From: JABMMZ01 sp964438995
GTDB lineage: Bacteria > Bacteroidota > Bacteroidia > NS11-12g > UBA955
Reading direction: 5' to 3'
DNA length: 64,000 bases
Assembly: GCA_964438995.1 (NCBI GenBank)
Contig: CAYTMQ010000005.1
Location: forward strand, 62,001-126,000
How positions within the stretch are numbered: the first letter of the stretch is position 1; every line of letters starts with the position of its first letter. Below, one piece after another: positions 53,790 to 61,820 of the stretch. A program made the position numbers and the translations under genes. The notes under the pieces are model-generated. The model made no database searches. It was not told where the DNA came from and worked only from the letters and a program-made list of their open reading frames with translations.

Positions 53790-55283
53790 ATGGGGGTAAT
53801 CGTTAGGCAAGGATTTAAAGCTGCAATTTCAAATTACATTGGAATGGTATTAGGTTTTATTAGCCTATTTATTCTTTTTCCGCTTTATTACCCAACTGAA
53901 GAATTAGGCGCTATTAGAATCTTTCTTGAATTGGCAACAGTTCTATCAGCTTTTGCCTTAATGGGGACGCATTATAGCGTCAATCGATTTTTCCCTTTTT
54001 TCAGAACTTCAGATCAGAAACACCACGGCTTTTTCTTTTGGGTTGTTATATTCCCATTAATTGGCTTAACCTTGCTAATTCTAGCCCTTTTAATTTTCGG
54101 AAATAGCTTTTTTACATTTATTAATCCCTCGGCTTTACAATATAAACATTTGTTTCCTTTATTACTTCTTCTAATTTTTATCATTCTTTATCAAAACGTC
54201 ACAGAAGTTTCTTGCGCCAATCATGGAAGAACTGCAGTGCCTAATTTCATGAAAGAAGTAGTTATGAGGGTCTTAATTTTATTAGCTGGCACCCTTTATT
54301 ATTTTAAATTTATTTCATTTAGTCAAAGTTTGTGGCTGATTGTTCTAGCCTATTTGATTGCCCTTATTGGAAGTATTTGGTTCCTGACAAAACTAACTAA
54401 AATAAATCTTAGACCTGATTTTAAATTCCTTTCGGAAAATAAGTCATTAAAAAAAGAAATTTTACATTATACAATATTCCTCTTTACCTCTGGAATTCTA
54501 GCATTAATTATTCCTAAAATAGACTTCTTTTTGATTTCAAGCATCAAAAAAGACTTAAGTTTGGTTGCAATTTATAGCATTGGTTTCTACTTGGCTACTT
54601 TTATTGAAGTTCCTAAAAGAACTATTTTACAAGTTGCTACTCCGATAATTTCTAATCACATGAAATTGGGCGAAATCCATAAAGTTGACGAATTGAACAA
54701 AAAGAATGGAACAAACCAACTATTAATTTCAGGTATCCTATTCTTTTGTATTTGGCTCAACATCGACAATCTATACCATATAATGCCCAATGGAGAAAAA
54801 TTTGAAGCTGGGAAATGGGTCGTATTTTTTATTGGAATTTCCAAATTAATTGATTCCATATTTTGTGGCAACAGTCCAATAATAGCTAACTCAAAATTCT
54901 ATTCTTGGTCGCTCTTTACCATGTTAATTGCTGCGTTTACCGGTGTATGTTTCAATTGGTATTTCATACAAAAATTTGGTATCATTGGTGGGGCCATAAG
55001 TACAGTCTTTGTTATGCTCTCAGTAAACCTTTGTAATTTTACTTTGGTTCAGTTGAAACTAGGTATTAATGCATTGCATATTAATCAATTCAAAACTGCA
55101 ATTGTGCTTTGTCTATTTTTTGGTATTACATTCTTTGGCAATTGGTTTACAAATCCTTTTGTTGATGGATTTATCAGAACATCAATTCTCGCTGGATTAT
55201 TAGTGTTTACGTTATATAAACTCAAAATTTCCGAAGAATTCAATCAATTACTAAGGTCGAAATTACCTTTCTTAAAAACTTAA
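53790..55283 (+). CDS. Polysaccharide flippase (Wzx/oligosaccharide exporter type)
   Basis: A 497-residue membrane protein with about 12-14 hydrophobic segments spread over its length and a basic N-terminus (RQGFKAAISNYIG). This is the MATE/MOP-type fold of Wzx-like flippases that move lipid-linked oligosaccharides across the inner membrane. TEVSCANHGRTAVPNFMKEV and FFLISSIKKD-type loops fit the family. It is divergent from the kinase operon and completes the surface-glycan cluster; no polymerase (Wzy) was recognised. It overlaps polA by 4 bp at the 3' end. Confidence 0.85.
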   Translation: MGVIVRQGFKAAISNYIGMVLGFISLFILFPLYYPTEELGAIRIFLELATVLSAFALMGTHYSVNRFFPFFRTSDQKHHGFFFWVVIFPLIGLTLLILALLIFGNSFFTFINPSALQYKHLFPLLLLLIFIILYQNVTEVSCANHGRTAVPNFMKEVVMRVLILLAGTLYYFKFISFSQSLWLIVLAYLIALIGSIWFLTKLTKINLRPDFKFLSENKSLKKEILHYTIFLFTSGILALIIPKIDFFLISSIKKDLSLVAIYSIGFYLATFIEVPKRTILQVATPIISNHMKLGEIHKVDELNKKNGTNQLLISGILFFCIWLNIDNLYHIMPNGEKFEAGKWVVFFIGISKLIDSIFCGNSPIIANSKFYSWSLFTMLIAAFTGVCFNWYFIQKFGIIGGAISTVFVMLSVNLCNFTLVQLKLGINALHINQFKTAIVLCLFFGITFFGNWFTNPFVDGFIRTSILAGLLVFTLYKLKISEEFNQLLRSKLPFLKT

Positions 55284-58075
55284 TGCGCCTCCAGCCAATT
55301 CATGCCGCTGCCTGCTTCTGCTATAACTGGAACGCTTAATGGTAGTGCGTTCTGCATCTCTTCTTGTATCAGCGCTTTTAGGACTTCAAGCTCAGATTTG
55401 TGTACATCGAACAACAATTCGTCATGTACCTGTAATATCATTTTGGATTTAAAATCGCTTGATTTCATGCGCTTCTGAACGTTGATCATGGCAAGTTTTA
55501 TCATGTCTGCTGCTGTGCCTTGAATTGGGGCGTTAATGGCATTTCGCTCGGCAAAACTTCTTACTGTGGCATTGCCTGAATTGATGTCTCTTAAGTACCT
55601 TCTTCTTCCACAAATGGTCTCTACATATCCCTTATTCCGTGCAGATTCTATTACATCGTTCATGTATCTTCTGATGCCTGGAAATTGCGCAAAATAGTTG
55701 TCTATAATCTCTTTTGCTTCTGTCCTACTGATGTTGAGGTTTTCTGCTAATCCAAATGCTCCCTGACCGTAAATCAATCCAAAGTTGACACTCTTGGCTT
55801 TGTATCTTTGTTCTTTTGTGACTTCTTCTAGAGGCACTCCAAATACCTTTGATGCTGTTGCCGAGTGGATGTCGATGTTTTTGTTGAATGCATCTATCAT
55901 GCCCTCATCTCCACTCATGCTCGCAATAACCCTCAATTCAATTTGAGAATAGTCGGCACTTACTATTACATAATCCTCATTTCTTGGAATAAACGCTTTC
56001 CTCACTTCCCTACCTTTTTCTGTTCGGATGGGAATGTTTTGAAGGTTGGGATTGGTTGAACTCAATCTGCCCGTTGCAGCAACAGCTTGATTGAACGTGG
56101 TGTGAACCCTTCCTGTTTTTGGGTCTATCAATTGAGGCAAAGCATCTACATATGTCGATTTCAATTTCTGTAATCCTCTGAAATCTAAAATATCTTGTAC
56201 AATACTACTCTTATGAGATAACTTTAAAAGTATGTCTTCTCCAGTTTGGTACTGACCAGTTTTTGTTTTCTTAGCTTTCTCATCAAGCTTCAGTTTATCG
56301 AACAGAATTTTCCCCAATTGTAAAGGTGATGCAATGTTGAATTTCTCGCCAGCTTGTTCGTAAATTCTGGCTTCTATGGTCACAACTTCTTTCGTAATTT
56401 CTTCAGAATACTGATTTAAGAAACTGGCGTCAATTCTGATACCTTCTCTTTCCATATCGGCCAAAACTGGCACTAATGGCATTTCTATGGTTTCAAAAAC
56501 GCTTTGCAAATTGTTGGCGGCAATCAAAGGCGAAAGTGTTTCTTTCAGTTGTAAGGTGATATCAGCATCTTCTGCTGCATATTCTTTGATTTTTTCAATC
56601 TCAACCTCCGACATTTTCAATTGCGATTTGCCTTTTTTACCAATCAATGTTTCAATAGATACTGGGTCGTAATTGAGGTATTGTCTTGACAACTCATCCA
56701 TACTATGTCTCTTGTCTGGCTCTATTAAATAGTGGGCCAGCATGGTATCATAATATGGCTCAGATACTTCTAAATCATAATTTCTCAAAATCTGTAAATC
56801 GTACTTTAAATTCTGAGCTATTTTCAAGGCTTTACTTGCAAAAGCAGGAGCGAACATTTTTAAATGTTGGGCTTCTTCAATTTTAACATAATATGCCTCT
56901 CCTTTTGAAAAAGAAACCGCCAATCCTATTGCTTCTGCGTTTAAAGCATCCAAACCAGTAGTTTCTGTATCGAAACAGAATTGATCTGCAGACACCATTT
57001 TATCCAGTAAACTTTGACGAGCTTCTTGATTGTCTACCAGGTGGTATTGATGGTCTACTTTTTCTATGGTTAAAAAATCTACCGCTTCAATGCTGACCTC
57101 TTCTTCAATTGCTTTAGTTGGCTCGGCTTGTGTAGCAACCTGACTAAACAAATCCAATGTTTGAGAGGATGGGTTTTGTTTAGAAGATGCAGGAGCGATT
57201 TCTTCACCTAAAACACGTTTGGTTAATTGTCTGAATTCAAGTTCTCCAAACAATTCTCTTATTGCATCTTTGTTGATGTCCTTTACAATATAATCATCAA
57301 GATAATGATCTATAGGCACATTGATGTTGATGGTAGCCAATTGTTTTGAAAGCAATGCTTGGTCACGAAAATTGATTAGATTTTCTTGTTGTTTGCCTTT
57401 AAATTTATCGGTATTGGCTAATATATTTTCTAATGAACCATATTCTTTTATCAGTTTCTTTGCAGTCTTTTCACCCATACCTGGTATACCAGGAATATTG
57501 TCGACAGCATCACCCCATATTGCCAAAATATCGATAACTTGATGAATGTGTTCTATCTCCCATTTCTTTAAAACTTCTGGCACACCCATAATTTCAAATT
57601 CATTGCCCAATCTAGCAGGTTTAAAAATGAACACATTGTCGTTCACCAACTGACCGAAATCTTTGTCTGGTGTCATCATAAAGACTTTACAATCTGGAGC
57701 ACCATCTCTCAGGGCAATGGTACCAATGATATCATCGGCTTCATAACCGTCCTTAGTAATGACAGGGATATTAAAAGCTTCTAAAATTTTGAAGATATAC
57801 GGAATACTCTTACTTAAGTCCTCAGGCATTTCTTCTCTATGAGCTTTATAACTCTCATACACGATGTGTCTTTCAGTTGGAGCAGAGGTATCAAACACCA
57901 CTGCCAAATGAGTAGGTTTTTGATTTTTAAGAACATCCAAAATGGTATTCACAAACCCATACATAGCAGAGGTATTCAAGCCATAAGAAGTGATTCTAGG
58001 ATTTTGGCTAAAAGCAAAGAAAGCGCGGTAAATCAGCGCCATTCCATCCAATAAAAAGAGTCTTTTTTCTGACAT
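55280..58075 (-). CDS. polA: DNA polymerase I
   Basis: A 931-residue three-domain PolA. The N-terminal 5' nuclease (LFLLDGMALIYRAFFAF, VVFDTSAPTERH, about 1-290) is followed by a proofreading domain that looks active (FDTETTGLDALNAE near 370, QNLKYD, YAAEDADITLQL near 490). The polymerase domain has motif A DYSQIELRVIA, motif B RYKAKSVNFGLIYGQG and motif C QVHDELLFDV. It repairs gaps and processes Okazaki fragments. A TACCTTCG sequence (one mismatch to TAnnTTTG) lies 7 nt upstream. Confidence 0.97.
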   Translation of the reverse strand: MSEKRLFLLDGMALIYRAFFAFSQNPRITSYGLNTSAMYGFVNTILDVLKNQKPTHLAVVFDTSAPTERHIVYESYKAHREEMPEDLSKSIPYIFKILEAFNIPVITKDGYEADDIIGTIALRDGAPDCKVFMMTPDKDFGQLVNDNVFIFKPARLGNEFEIMGVPEVLKKWEIEHIHQVIDILAIWGDAVDNIPGIPGMGEKTAKKLIKEYGSLENILANTDKFKGKQQENLINFRDQALLSKQLATININVPIDHYLDDYIVKDINKDAIRELFGELEFRQLTKRVLGEEIAPASSKQNPSSQTLDLFSQVATQAEPTKAIEEEVSIEAVDFLTIEKVDHQYHLVDNQEARQSLLDKMVSADQFCFDTETTGLDALNAEAIGLAVSFSKGEAYYVKIEEAQHLKMFAPAFASKALKIAQNLKYDLQILRNYDLEVSEPYYDTMLAHYLIEPDKRHSMDELSRQYLNYDPVSIETLIGKKGKSQLKMSEVEIEKIKEYAAEDADITLQLKETLSPLIAANNLQSVFETIEMPLVPVLADMEREGIRIDASFLNQYSEEITKEVVTIEARIYEQAGEKFNIASPLQLGKILFDKLKLDEKAKKTKTGQYQTGEDILLKLSHKSSIVQDILDFRGLQKLKSTYVDALPQLIDPKTGRVHTTFNQAVAATGRLSSTNPNLQNIPIRTEKGREVRKAFIPRNEDYVIVSADYSQIELRVIASMSGDEGMIDAFNKNIDIHSATASKVFGVPLEEVTKEQRYKAKSVNFGLIYGQGAFGLAENLNISRTEAKEIIDNYFAQFPGIRRYMNDVIESARNKGYVETICGRRRYLRDINSGNATVRSFAERNAINAPIQGTAADMIKLAMINVQKRMKSSDFKSKMILQVHDELLFDVHKSELEVLKALIQEEMQNALPLSVPVIAEAGSGMNWLEAH

Positions 58076-58120
58076 TACACTGCGAAGGTAATTTTAAAAG
58101 TCAAAAGTAAAAAGTTAAAA

Positions 58121-58152
58121 AAGGAATTAGGCAATAGGATTTAGGGAATAGT
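58121..58152 (+). repeat. 31-bp direct repeat, copy 1
   Basis: AAGGAATTAGGCAATAGG followed by A/T TTAGGGAATAGT. It recurs at 58351-58382 with one internal difference, 230 bp away in the same orientation. Confidence 0.85.
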
Positions 58153-58302
58153 AGGTCGATGGGCATGCCCTCGACATAACGAAAACTTCAATTTGCAATT
58201 TTTCTTGTAGGGCGAAGGGCTGTGCCCGAGATTAAAAATAAATCAAAAGTCAAAAGTCAAAAAAGGGAATTGTAGGTCGATTGGCATGCCCTCGACATAA
58301 CG
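58151..58302 (+). repeat. Composite direct repeat, upstream copy (about 150 bp)
   Basis: Consists of a palindromic unit (58151-58181, core GGGCATGCCC between GTCGA and TCGAC arms), a spacer with AATTTTTCTTGTAGG and a GGGCTGTGCCC hairpin (to about 58233), a CAAAAGT heptamer run (58243-58264), and a second palindromic unit (58272-58302). The same order and nearly the same length recur at 59848-60002. Confidence 0.85.
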
Positions 58303-58350
58303 CAATCATGATTTCATCGTTCAAACAGGCTGAGGACATTGTCCGAAGAG

Positions 58351-58382
58351 AAGGAATTAGGCAATAGGTTTTAGGGAATAGT
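58351..58382 (+). repeat. 31-bp direct repeat, copy 2
   Basis: Same as 58121-58152 except for one internal base and the last bases. It ends right where the membrane-protein gene stops. Confidence 0.85.
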
Positions 58383-58386
58383 GTGG

Positions 58387-59046
58387 CTAACGCAAGTTCG
58401 AACCAACAACAGAATTAATTATTAAGATAAAAATTATTCCAATAGCGCAATATAAATACGTATCCATTCCAACAAAATTTGAATCTAGTTTTTCCTTTTT
58501 CGATTGATTCAATTTTTTTTCAACTTGTTGGAAGTATTCATTTTCTGCAATTAAAACATTGCCACAATTGGGAGTTGAATTATTGATATCAATTTTAAAT
58601 TTTGGCATTTGGTTTTTCATCAACCAAAATTTTGAATCAGAAAAAATCATGCCCAAAGAATCTGCGACTGTTTGATAAAAATCCAAATACTCAACCACTT
58701 TACCATATTGGCAATCCTCTTTAAAATCGATGCATACTCCTAGTCCAAATGGCCCATTTTTTAATTGAATAATTTTTTTCATCAACGATTTATTATATTC
58801 CTCATTTTCACAATTGTCTGCATTTAAATAGTAATAATCGTATATAACAACTGATTCTACTTGATTTGAAACAAGGTATTCATTTCTCGATTCATTCGTT
58901 TGATGAAACAGAAACAACCCATAAGAATCTTGAAAGTCAATATTTGTCAATAAAAGGCTAAAGGATGTAAACAGTATAATTGACAAAAATATTACACCGC
59001 CATAAGTCACATTTAAAAACTTTAAGGTAAAGTGCCTCATAAACAT
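58387..59046 (-). CDS. Two-span membrane protein of an unrecognised family (paralog B)
   Basis: A 219-residue protein with one hydrophobic segment near the N-terminus (about 13-35) and one at the C-terminus (about 196-214). Between them lies a domain that would be extracytoplasmic, with YYLNADNCENEEY, GLGVCIDFKEDCQYGKVVEYLDFYQ and SDSKFWLM; two further Cys occur late (STPNCGN, YLYCAIG). A charged coiled-coil-like stretch (VEKKLNQSKKEK) precedes the last span. It shares this plan and the Cys-containing motifs with the next gene upstream, so they are tandem paralogs. I recognise no family. Confidence 0.72.
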   Translation of the reverse strand: MFMRHFTLKFLNVTYGGVIFLSIILFTSFSLLLTNIDFQDSYGLFLFHQTNESRNEYLVSNQVESVVIYDYYYLNADNCENEEYNKSLMKKIIQLKNGPFGLGVCIDFKEDCQYGKVVEYLDFYQTVADSLGMIFSDSKFWLMKNQMPKFKIDINNSTPNCGNVLIAENEYFQQVEKKLNQSKKEKLDSNFVGMDTYLYCAIGIIFILIINSVVGSNLR

Positions 59047-59061
59047 TCAATCAATTACCTT

Positions 59062-59727
59062 TTATGTTCTTTTTAATGATACGAAAATCAAAAATATTAA
59101 AAAGATGACTGCAAAACCTAAGACAATATACAAGCCAATAAAACATGATTCAATTGTCAACAATTTTGACTTTTGCTCTTCACTCCTACTTTCTTCATAC
59201 ATTTTTTGTAGTTCCTCATTGCTAGGACCAGTTCCACACATTGGGGCACAAATTGAATGAGTTTCTGAAGTGCTACTAGGTTCAACTATTTTAGGCTTAG
59301 ATTTAAAAATCCATAAATTTCCATCATTAAAAATACAAGGCATACTTTGCATATTAATTTGATGGAAGTCAAAAAACTCAATAAAAGTTCCATACTCACA
59401 ATCATTTGCAAAAAGGAGACAAACACCTTTTCCATATTCAGCATTAACTAGTTTATTCAACTCACTTTTAATTGTCGTTTTAAAAGTTTCATTTGTGCAA
59501 TTATCACGATTCAAGGTATAATATGTATAATCAGCACTTTCGTTTATTTTACCAAAATCATCTAATATATTTAAGCTTTCCTCAGTCATATGAGTAATTT
59601 GGATAGCATTAGGATCTTCTAATGTTCTATAAACCCAAATACAGGTTAATCCAACAACGGCAAACACAATAATAAAAATCAAGACACCCAAATTTAGATA
59701 TACTATTTTTGGCCTATTTATTTCCAT
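59062..59727 (-). CDS. Two-span membrane protein of an unrecognised family (paralog A)
   Basis: A 221-residue protein with a first span at about 11-33, an outer domain and a second span at about 194-216. The outer domain has YYTLNRDNCTNETF, GKGVCLLFANDCEYGTFIEFFDF and FNDGNLWIFKSK, aligned with paralog B; the spacing of DNC, GVC and DC is conserved. It adds a Cys-rich HSICAPMCGTGP segment before the charged coiled-coil-like stretch (EELQKMYEESRSEEQ). The gene lies 15 nt upstream of paralog B on the same strand. Disulfide bonds in the outer domain are plausible. No family recognised. Confidence 0.72.
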   Translation of the reverse strand: MEINRPKIVYLNLGVLIFIIVFAVVGLTCIWVYRTLEDPNAIQITHMTEESLNILDDFGKINESADYTYYTLNRDNCTNETFKTTIKSELNKLVNAEYGKGVCLLFANDCEYGTFIEFFDFHQINMQSMPCIFNDGNLWIFKSKPKIVEPSSTSETHSICAPMCGTGPSNEELQKMYEESRSEEQKSKLLTIESCFIGLYIVLGFAVIFLIFLIFVSLKRT

Positions 59728-59847
59728 TACTTTATAATTAAAAAATTAAAGATTTAGTATTTGTAAATTATTTATTGACCAATTTATTGCAAATATCAAC
59801 ACCAAATAATGGGATATTACAAAGATTAATTAAAAGACCAGAATTTA

Positions 59848-60002
59848 ATAAATCGATGGCCATTCACTCGACATAACGAAAAGATCAATGTGTAATTTTT
59901 CTTGTAGGACGAATGGCTGCGCCCGAGATAATAAATCAAAAGTCAAAAGTCAAAAGTCAAAAAAGGGAATAGTAGGTCGATGGTCATGCCCTCGACATAC
60001 CG
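59848..60002 (+). repeat. Composite direct repeat, downstream copy (about 155 bp)
   Basis: Same order as 58151-58302: a degenerate palindromic unit (to 59878), the spacer unit with AATTTTTCTTGTAGG and GGCTGCGCCCGAGAT (59879-59930), a heptamer run with one more CAAAAGT (59936-59964), and an intact palindromic unit (59972-60002). A further spacer copy follows at 60003-60032. Confidence 0.85.
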
Positions 60003-60099
60003 AAAACATCAATGTGCAATTTTTCTTGTAGGTGACAGCGCAGCTGCATTCATTTCCGATATCAACGATTTGATTTTTGTTTTTCAAAATCCGTTCTCT

Positions 60100-60107
60100 T
60101 AATTTTG
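60100..60107 (+). promoter_or_regulatory. Candidate -7 box of thioesterase-smpB operon
   Basis: TAATTTTG, 4 nt upstream of the ATG at 60112. Confidence 0.45.
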
Positions 60108-60111
60108 AGAC

Positions 60112-60504
60112 ATGAAATCGATTTTTAAATTGGGCGATGTTAAAACTTTTGAAAAAATTGTTGGTCAAGATGATATCGCTGAGTTTGAAAGTGGTAAGGT
60201 ACATGATGTATACGGCACCTTCGCTCTTGGTAGAGATGCCGAATGGAGCAGCCGACTGTTTGTCCTTGAAATGAAAGAAGATGACGAAGAAGGCATTGGT
60301 ACTTTCTTGACCATTCAACACCAATCTCCTGCTTTGCTTGGTCAAACCGTTACATTCGCCGCCGAAATAATTAAACTAGAAAAAAACATCATCGATTGTA
60401 AGGTAACTGCAGCTGTTGGTGACAGAATAATTGCCAATTGCACAACTGGACAGAAAATAATTAAAAAAGAAAAGTTAAATTTGCTGTTCGAGAGTTTGAA
60501 ATAA
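60112..60504 (+). CDS. Hot-dog-fold thioesterase, FlK-like
   Basis: A 130-residue single-domain protein. GKVHDVYGTFALGRDAEWSSR, GIGTFLTIQHQSPALLGQTV and KVTAAVGDRIIANCTTGQKII follow the fluoroacetyl-CoA thioesterase-like family; the His in TIQHQSP is the likely catalytic His. It would hydrolyse an acyl-CoA or similar thioester in the cytoplasm; the acyl group is unknown and resistance to fluoroacetate should not be assumed. It is followed by smpB after 4 nt. Confidence 0.78.
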   Translation: MKSIFKLGDVKTFEKIVGQDDIAEFESGKVHDVYGTFALGRDAEWSSRLFVLEMKEDDEEGIGTFLTIQHQSPALLGQTVTFAAEIIKLEKNIIDCKVTAAVGDRIIANCTTGQKIIKKEKLNLLFESLK

Positions 60505-60508
60505 ATGG

Positions 60509-60958
60509 ATGAGTGACAAAGGTGTAAACATACTGAACCGTAAGGCCAATTTTGAATACCATACCGAAATTAAATTTACAGCTGGACTGGTTTTAACTGG
60601 CACTGAAGTAAAAAGCATTAGAGCTGGTAATGCCAACATTAGCGATGCTTATTGTATGATGGAAAATGGTGAATTGCTCATAAAAAACATGCATATCAGC
60701 GAGTTCAAACAAGGTAGCTTCAATCAACACGAAACTCTGAGAAACAGAAAACTTTTATTGAACAAACAAGAACTCAGAAAAATCACTTCTCGTCTCAAAG
60801 AGAAAGGCACTGCAATATTCCCAATTAAGTTATATGCTTCAGAAAGAGGCTTTTTAAAATTGGACATTGGCGTCGGAAAAGGTAAAAAAGCTTTTGATAA
60901 ACGAGATGACATCAAAGCTAGAGACATCCAAAGAGAATTATCTAAAATTAAATTTTGA
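60509..60958 (+). CDS. smpB: SsrA-binding protein
   Basis: SmpB carries tmRNA to stalled ribosomes for trans-translation. The 149-residue protein is full length: NRKANFEYHTEIKFTAGLVL (two parts), LTGTEVKSIRAGNANISDAY, NQHETLRNRKLLLNKQEL and VGKGKKAFDKRDDIKARD with a basic C-terminal tail that enters the ribosome. No tmRNA gene is visible in this window. The stop codon overlaps the TTG start of the next gene. Confidence 0.97.
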   Translation: MSDKGVNILNRKANFEYHTEIKFTAGLVLTGTEVKSIRAGNANISDAYCMMENGELLIKNMHISEFKQGSFNQHETLRNRKLLLNKQELRKITSRLKEKGTAIFPIKLYASERGFLKLDIGVGKGKKAFDKRDDIKARDIQRELSKIKF

Positions 60959-61548
60959 AACAACTCTTAACCATTATATCGCTTTTTGTTTATTTGCAAT
61001 CTAACGCGCAATTGTTTGGCACTAAAGATTTATCCATTCAGCTTGGTTACTTAAACTTTCATGCAAAATCACTAAACAATTCTGCCAATTCAAATTACAA
61101 AATTTCGAGGGTTACTGAGTTGGATAAAAACATAAAAATTCGACGTATGGCCAGCTTAAACACAGGGTTTGGCATAGGTATACTTCAAAATTTAGACAAC
61201 CGATTTACAGAAAACCAAAGCAGCAAATTCTATAGAATAAAAGTTGGCTTGGTTTTTCATTCAGGACAACACATTACCCCCAACAATTGGTCACCTAAAC
61301 GTGTCAATCCATACGTTAAAATTGCTTACAACATCGATTTGTTTGACAAAACCTATTCGACTGTAAATGGCAGTGCTTTAGGTAGTAGTTTAAGATTGGG
61401 ATTTGGTGCAGTTATTAAACTGAGTCATAGATTTGGCTTGGTTTACGAATTCAGTCACAACCAAAGAATCACCCAAGATTACAGAACCTACTACCAACAA
61501 AATATTGGGTTGGTTCTGAATATGGATCAGAGTCTATTGAAGAGATAA
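60955..61548 (+). CDS. Putative outer-membrane beta-barrel protein, TTG start
   Basis: A 197-residue protein with a signal peptide (MKQLLTIISLFVYLQSNAQ). Alternating polar/hydrophobic stretches with aromatic ends (DLSIQLGYLNFHAK, FYRIKVGLVFHSG, VNPYVKIAYNIDLF, GSSLRLGFGAVIKL, FGLVYEFSHNQ) suggest an 8-strand-like barrel. Function unknown. TTG at 60955 overlaps the smpB stop (TTGA), giving direct coupling; no ATG is available before the signal peptide. Confidence 0.78.
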   Translation: MKQLLTIISLFVYLQSNAQLFGTKDLSIQLGYLNFHAKSLNNSANSNYKISRVTELDKNIKIRRMASLNTGFGIGILQNLDNRFTENQSSKFYRIKVGLVFHSGQHITPNNWSPKRVNPYVKIAYNIDLFDKTYSTVNGSALGSSLRLGFGAVIKLSHRFGLVYEFSHNQRITQDYRTYYQQNIGLVLNMDQSLLKR

Positions 61549-61728
61549 TTACCAGCGTTTGCGACGCAATTCTTTCTTCGAAAACAAGCCCACGTTTTTC
61601 TTTTTGCGTTTGGACTTACCATCTGCAACATTGTTATCAACATCACATGACTTGGCTTTACAAGCCGGTGTGACAGTAGCAACCATCATCGCCATCATGG
61701 TATATAAAACGTATTTCTTAAGAAACAT
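61549..61728 (-). CDS. Small lipoprotein-like protein
   Basis: A 59-residue protein from the ATG at 61728. The hydrophobic N-terminus ends in TPACKAKSC, a lipobox-like Cys, followed by a short acidic part and a very basic tail (KSKRKKKNVGLFSKKELRRKRW). Small lipoproteins ending in GLFSKK/GLFPKK-type tails are familiar in Bacteroidota but have no known function. It abuts the convergent barrel gene with no gap. A TATATTTG box lies 3 nt from the ATG. Confidence 0.6.
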   Translation of the reverse strand: MFLKKYVLYTMMAMMVATVTPACKAKSCDVDNNVADGKSKRKKKNVGLFSKKELRRKRW

Positions 61729-61731
61729 ATA

Positions 61732-61739
61732 CAAATATA
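61732..61739 (-). promoter_or_regulatory. Candidate -7 box of small lipoprotein gene
   Basis: TATATTTG on the minus strand, 3 nt from the ATG at 61728; it covers the alternative TTG at 61734. Confidence 0.4.
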
Positions 61740-61802
61740 TGAAAATTTAATGTAATTGACTAAATGTGATTTAAGTTACTAAAACGCTTACCTTCGTTAC
61801 TC

Positions 61803-61810
61803 TAAATTTG
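61803..61810 (+). promoter_or_regulatory. Candidate -7 box of TauE-family gene
   Basis: TAAATTTG, 10 nt upstream of the ATG at 61821. Confidence 0.5.
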
Positions 61811-61820
61811 CAAGCTCTTA

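Larger units (their letters stand above)
58076..58386. other. Intergenic region made mostly of composite repeats
   Basis: About 310 bases with no supported gene. It holds, in order, a 31-bp direct repeat (58121), a palindromic unit (58151), a hairpin-bearing unit (58182), a CAAAAGT heptamer run (58243), a second palindromic unit (58272), a unique stretch with AGGCTGAGGACATTGTCCGA, and the second 31-bp repeat (58351). Confidence 0.75.
59728..60111. other. Intergenic region made mostly of composite repeats
   Basis: About 380 bases: an AT-rich stretch to about 59845 that should hold the promoter of the paralog pair (no TAnnTTTG seen near the ATG), then the second composite repeat (59848-60002), a third copy of its spacer unit (60003-60032), and a GACAGCGCAGCTGCATTC stretch reminiscent of CAGCGCGGCTG near 6313. 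Confidence 0.7.

Noticed and set aside
58385..58405. GTTCGAACC as a tRNA T-arm
   Set aside because: No acceptor, anticodon or D arm surrounds it, and it lies in the 3' end of the paralog B gene.
58243..59964. CAAAAGT heptamer runs as a possible CRISPR or telomere-like array
   Set aside because: Units are only 7 bp with no spacers and three to four copies; they are a low-complexity part of the composite repeat.
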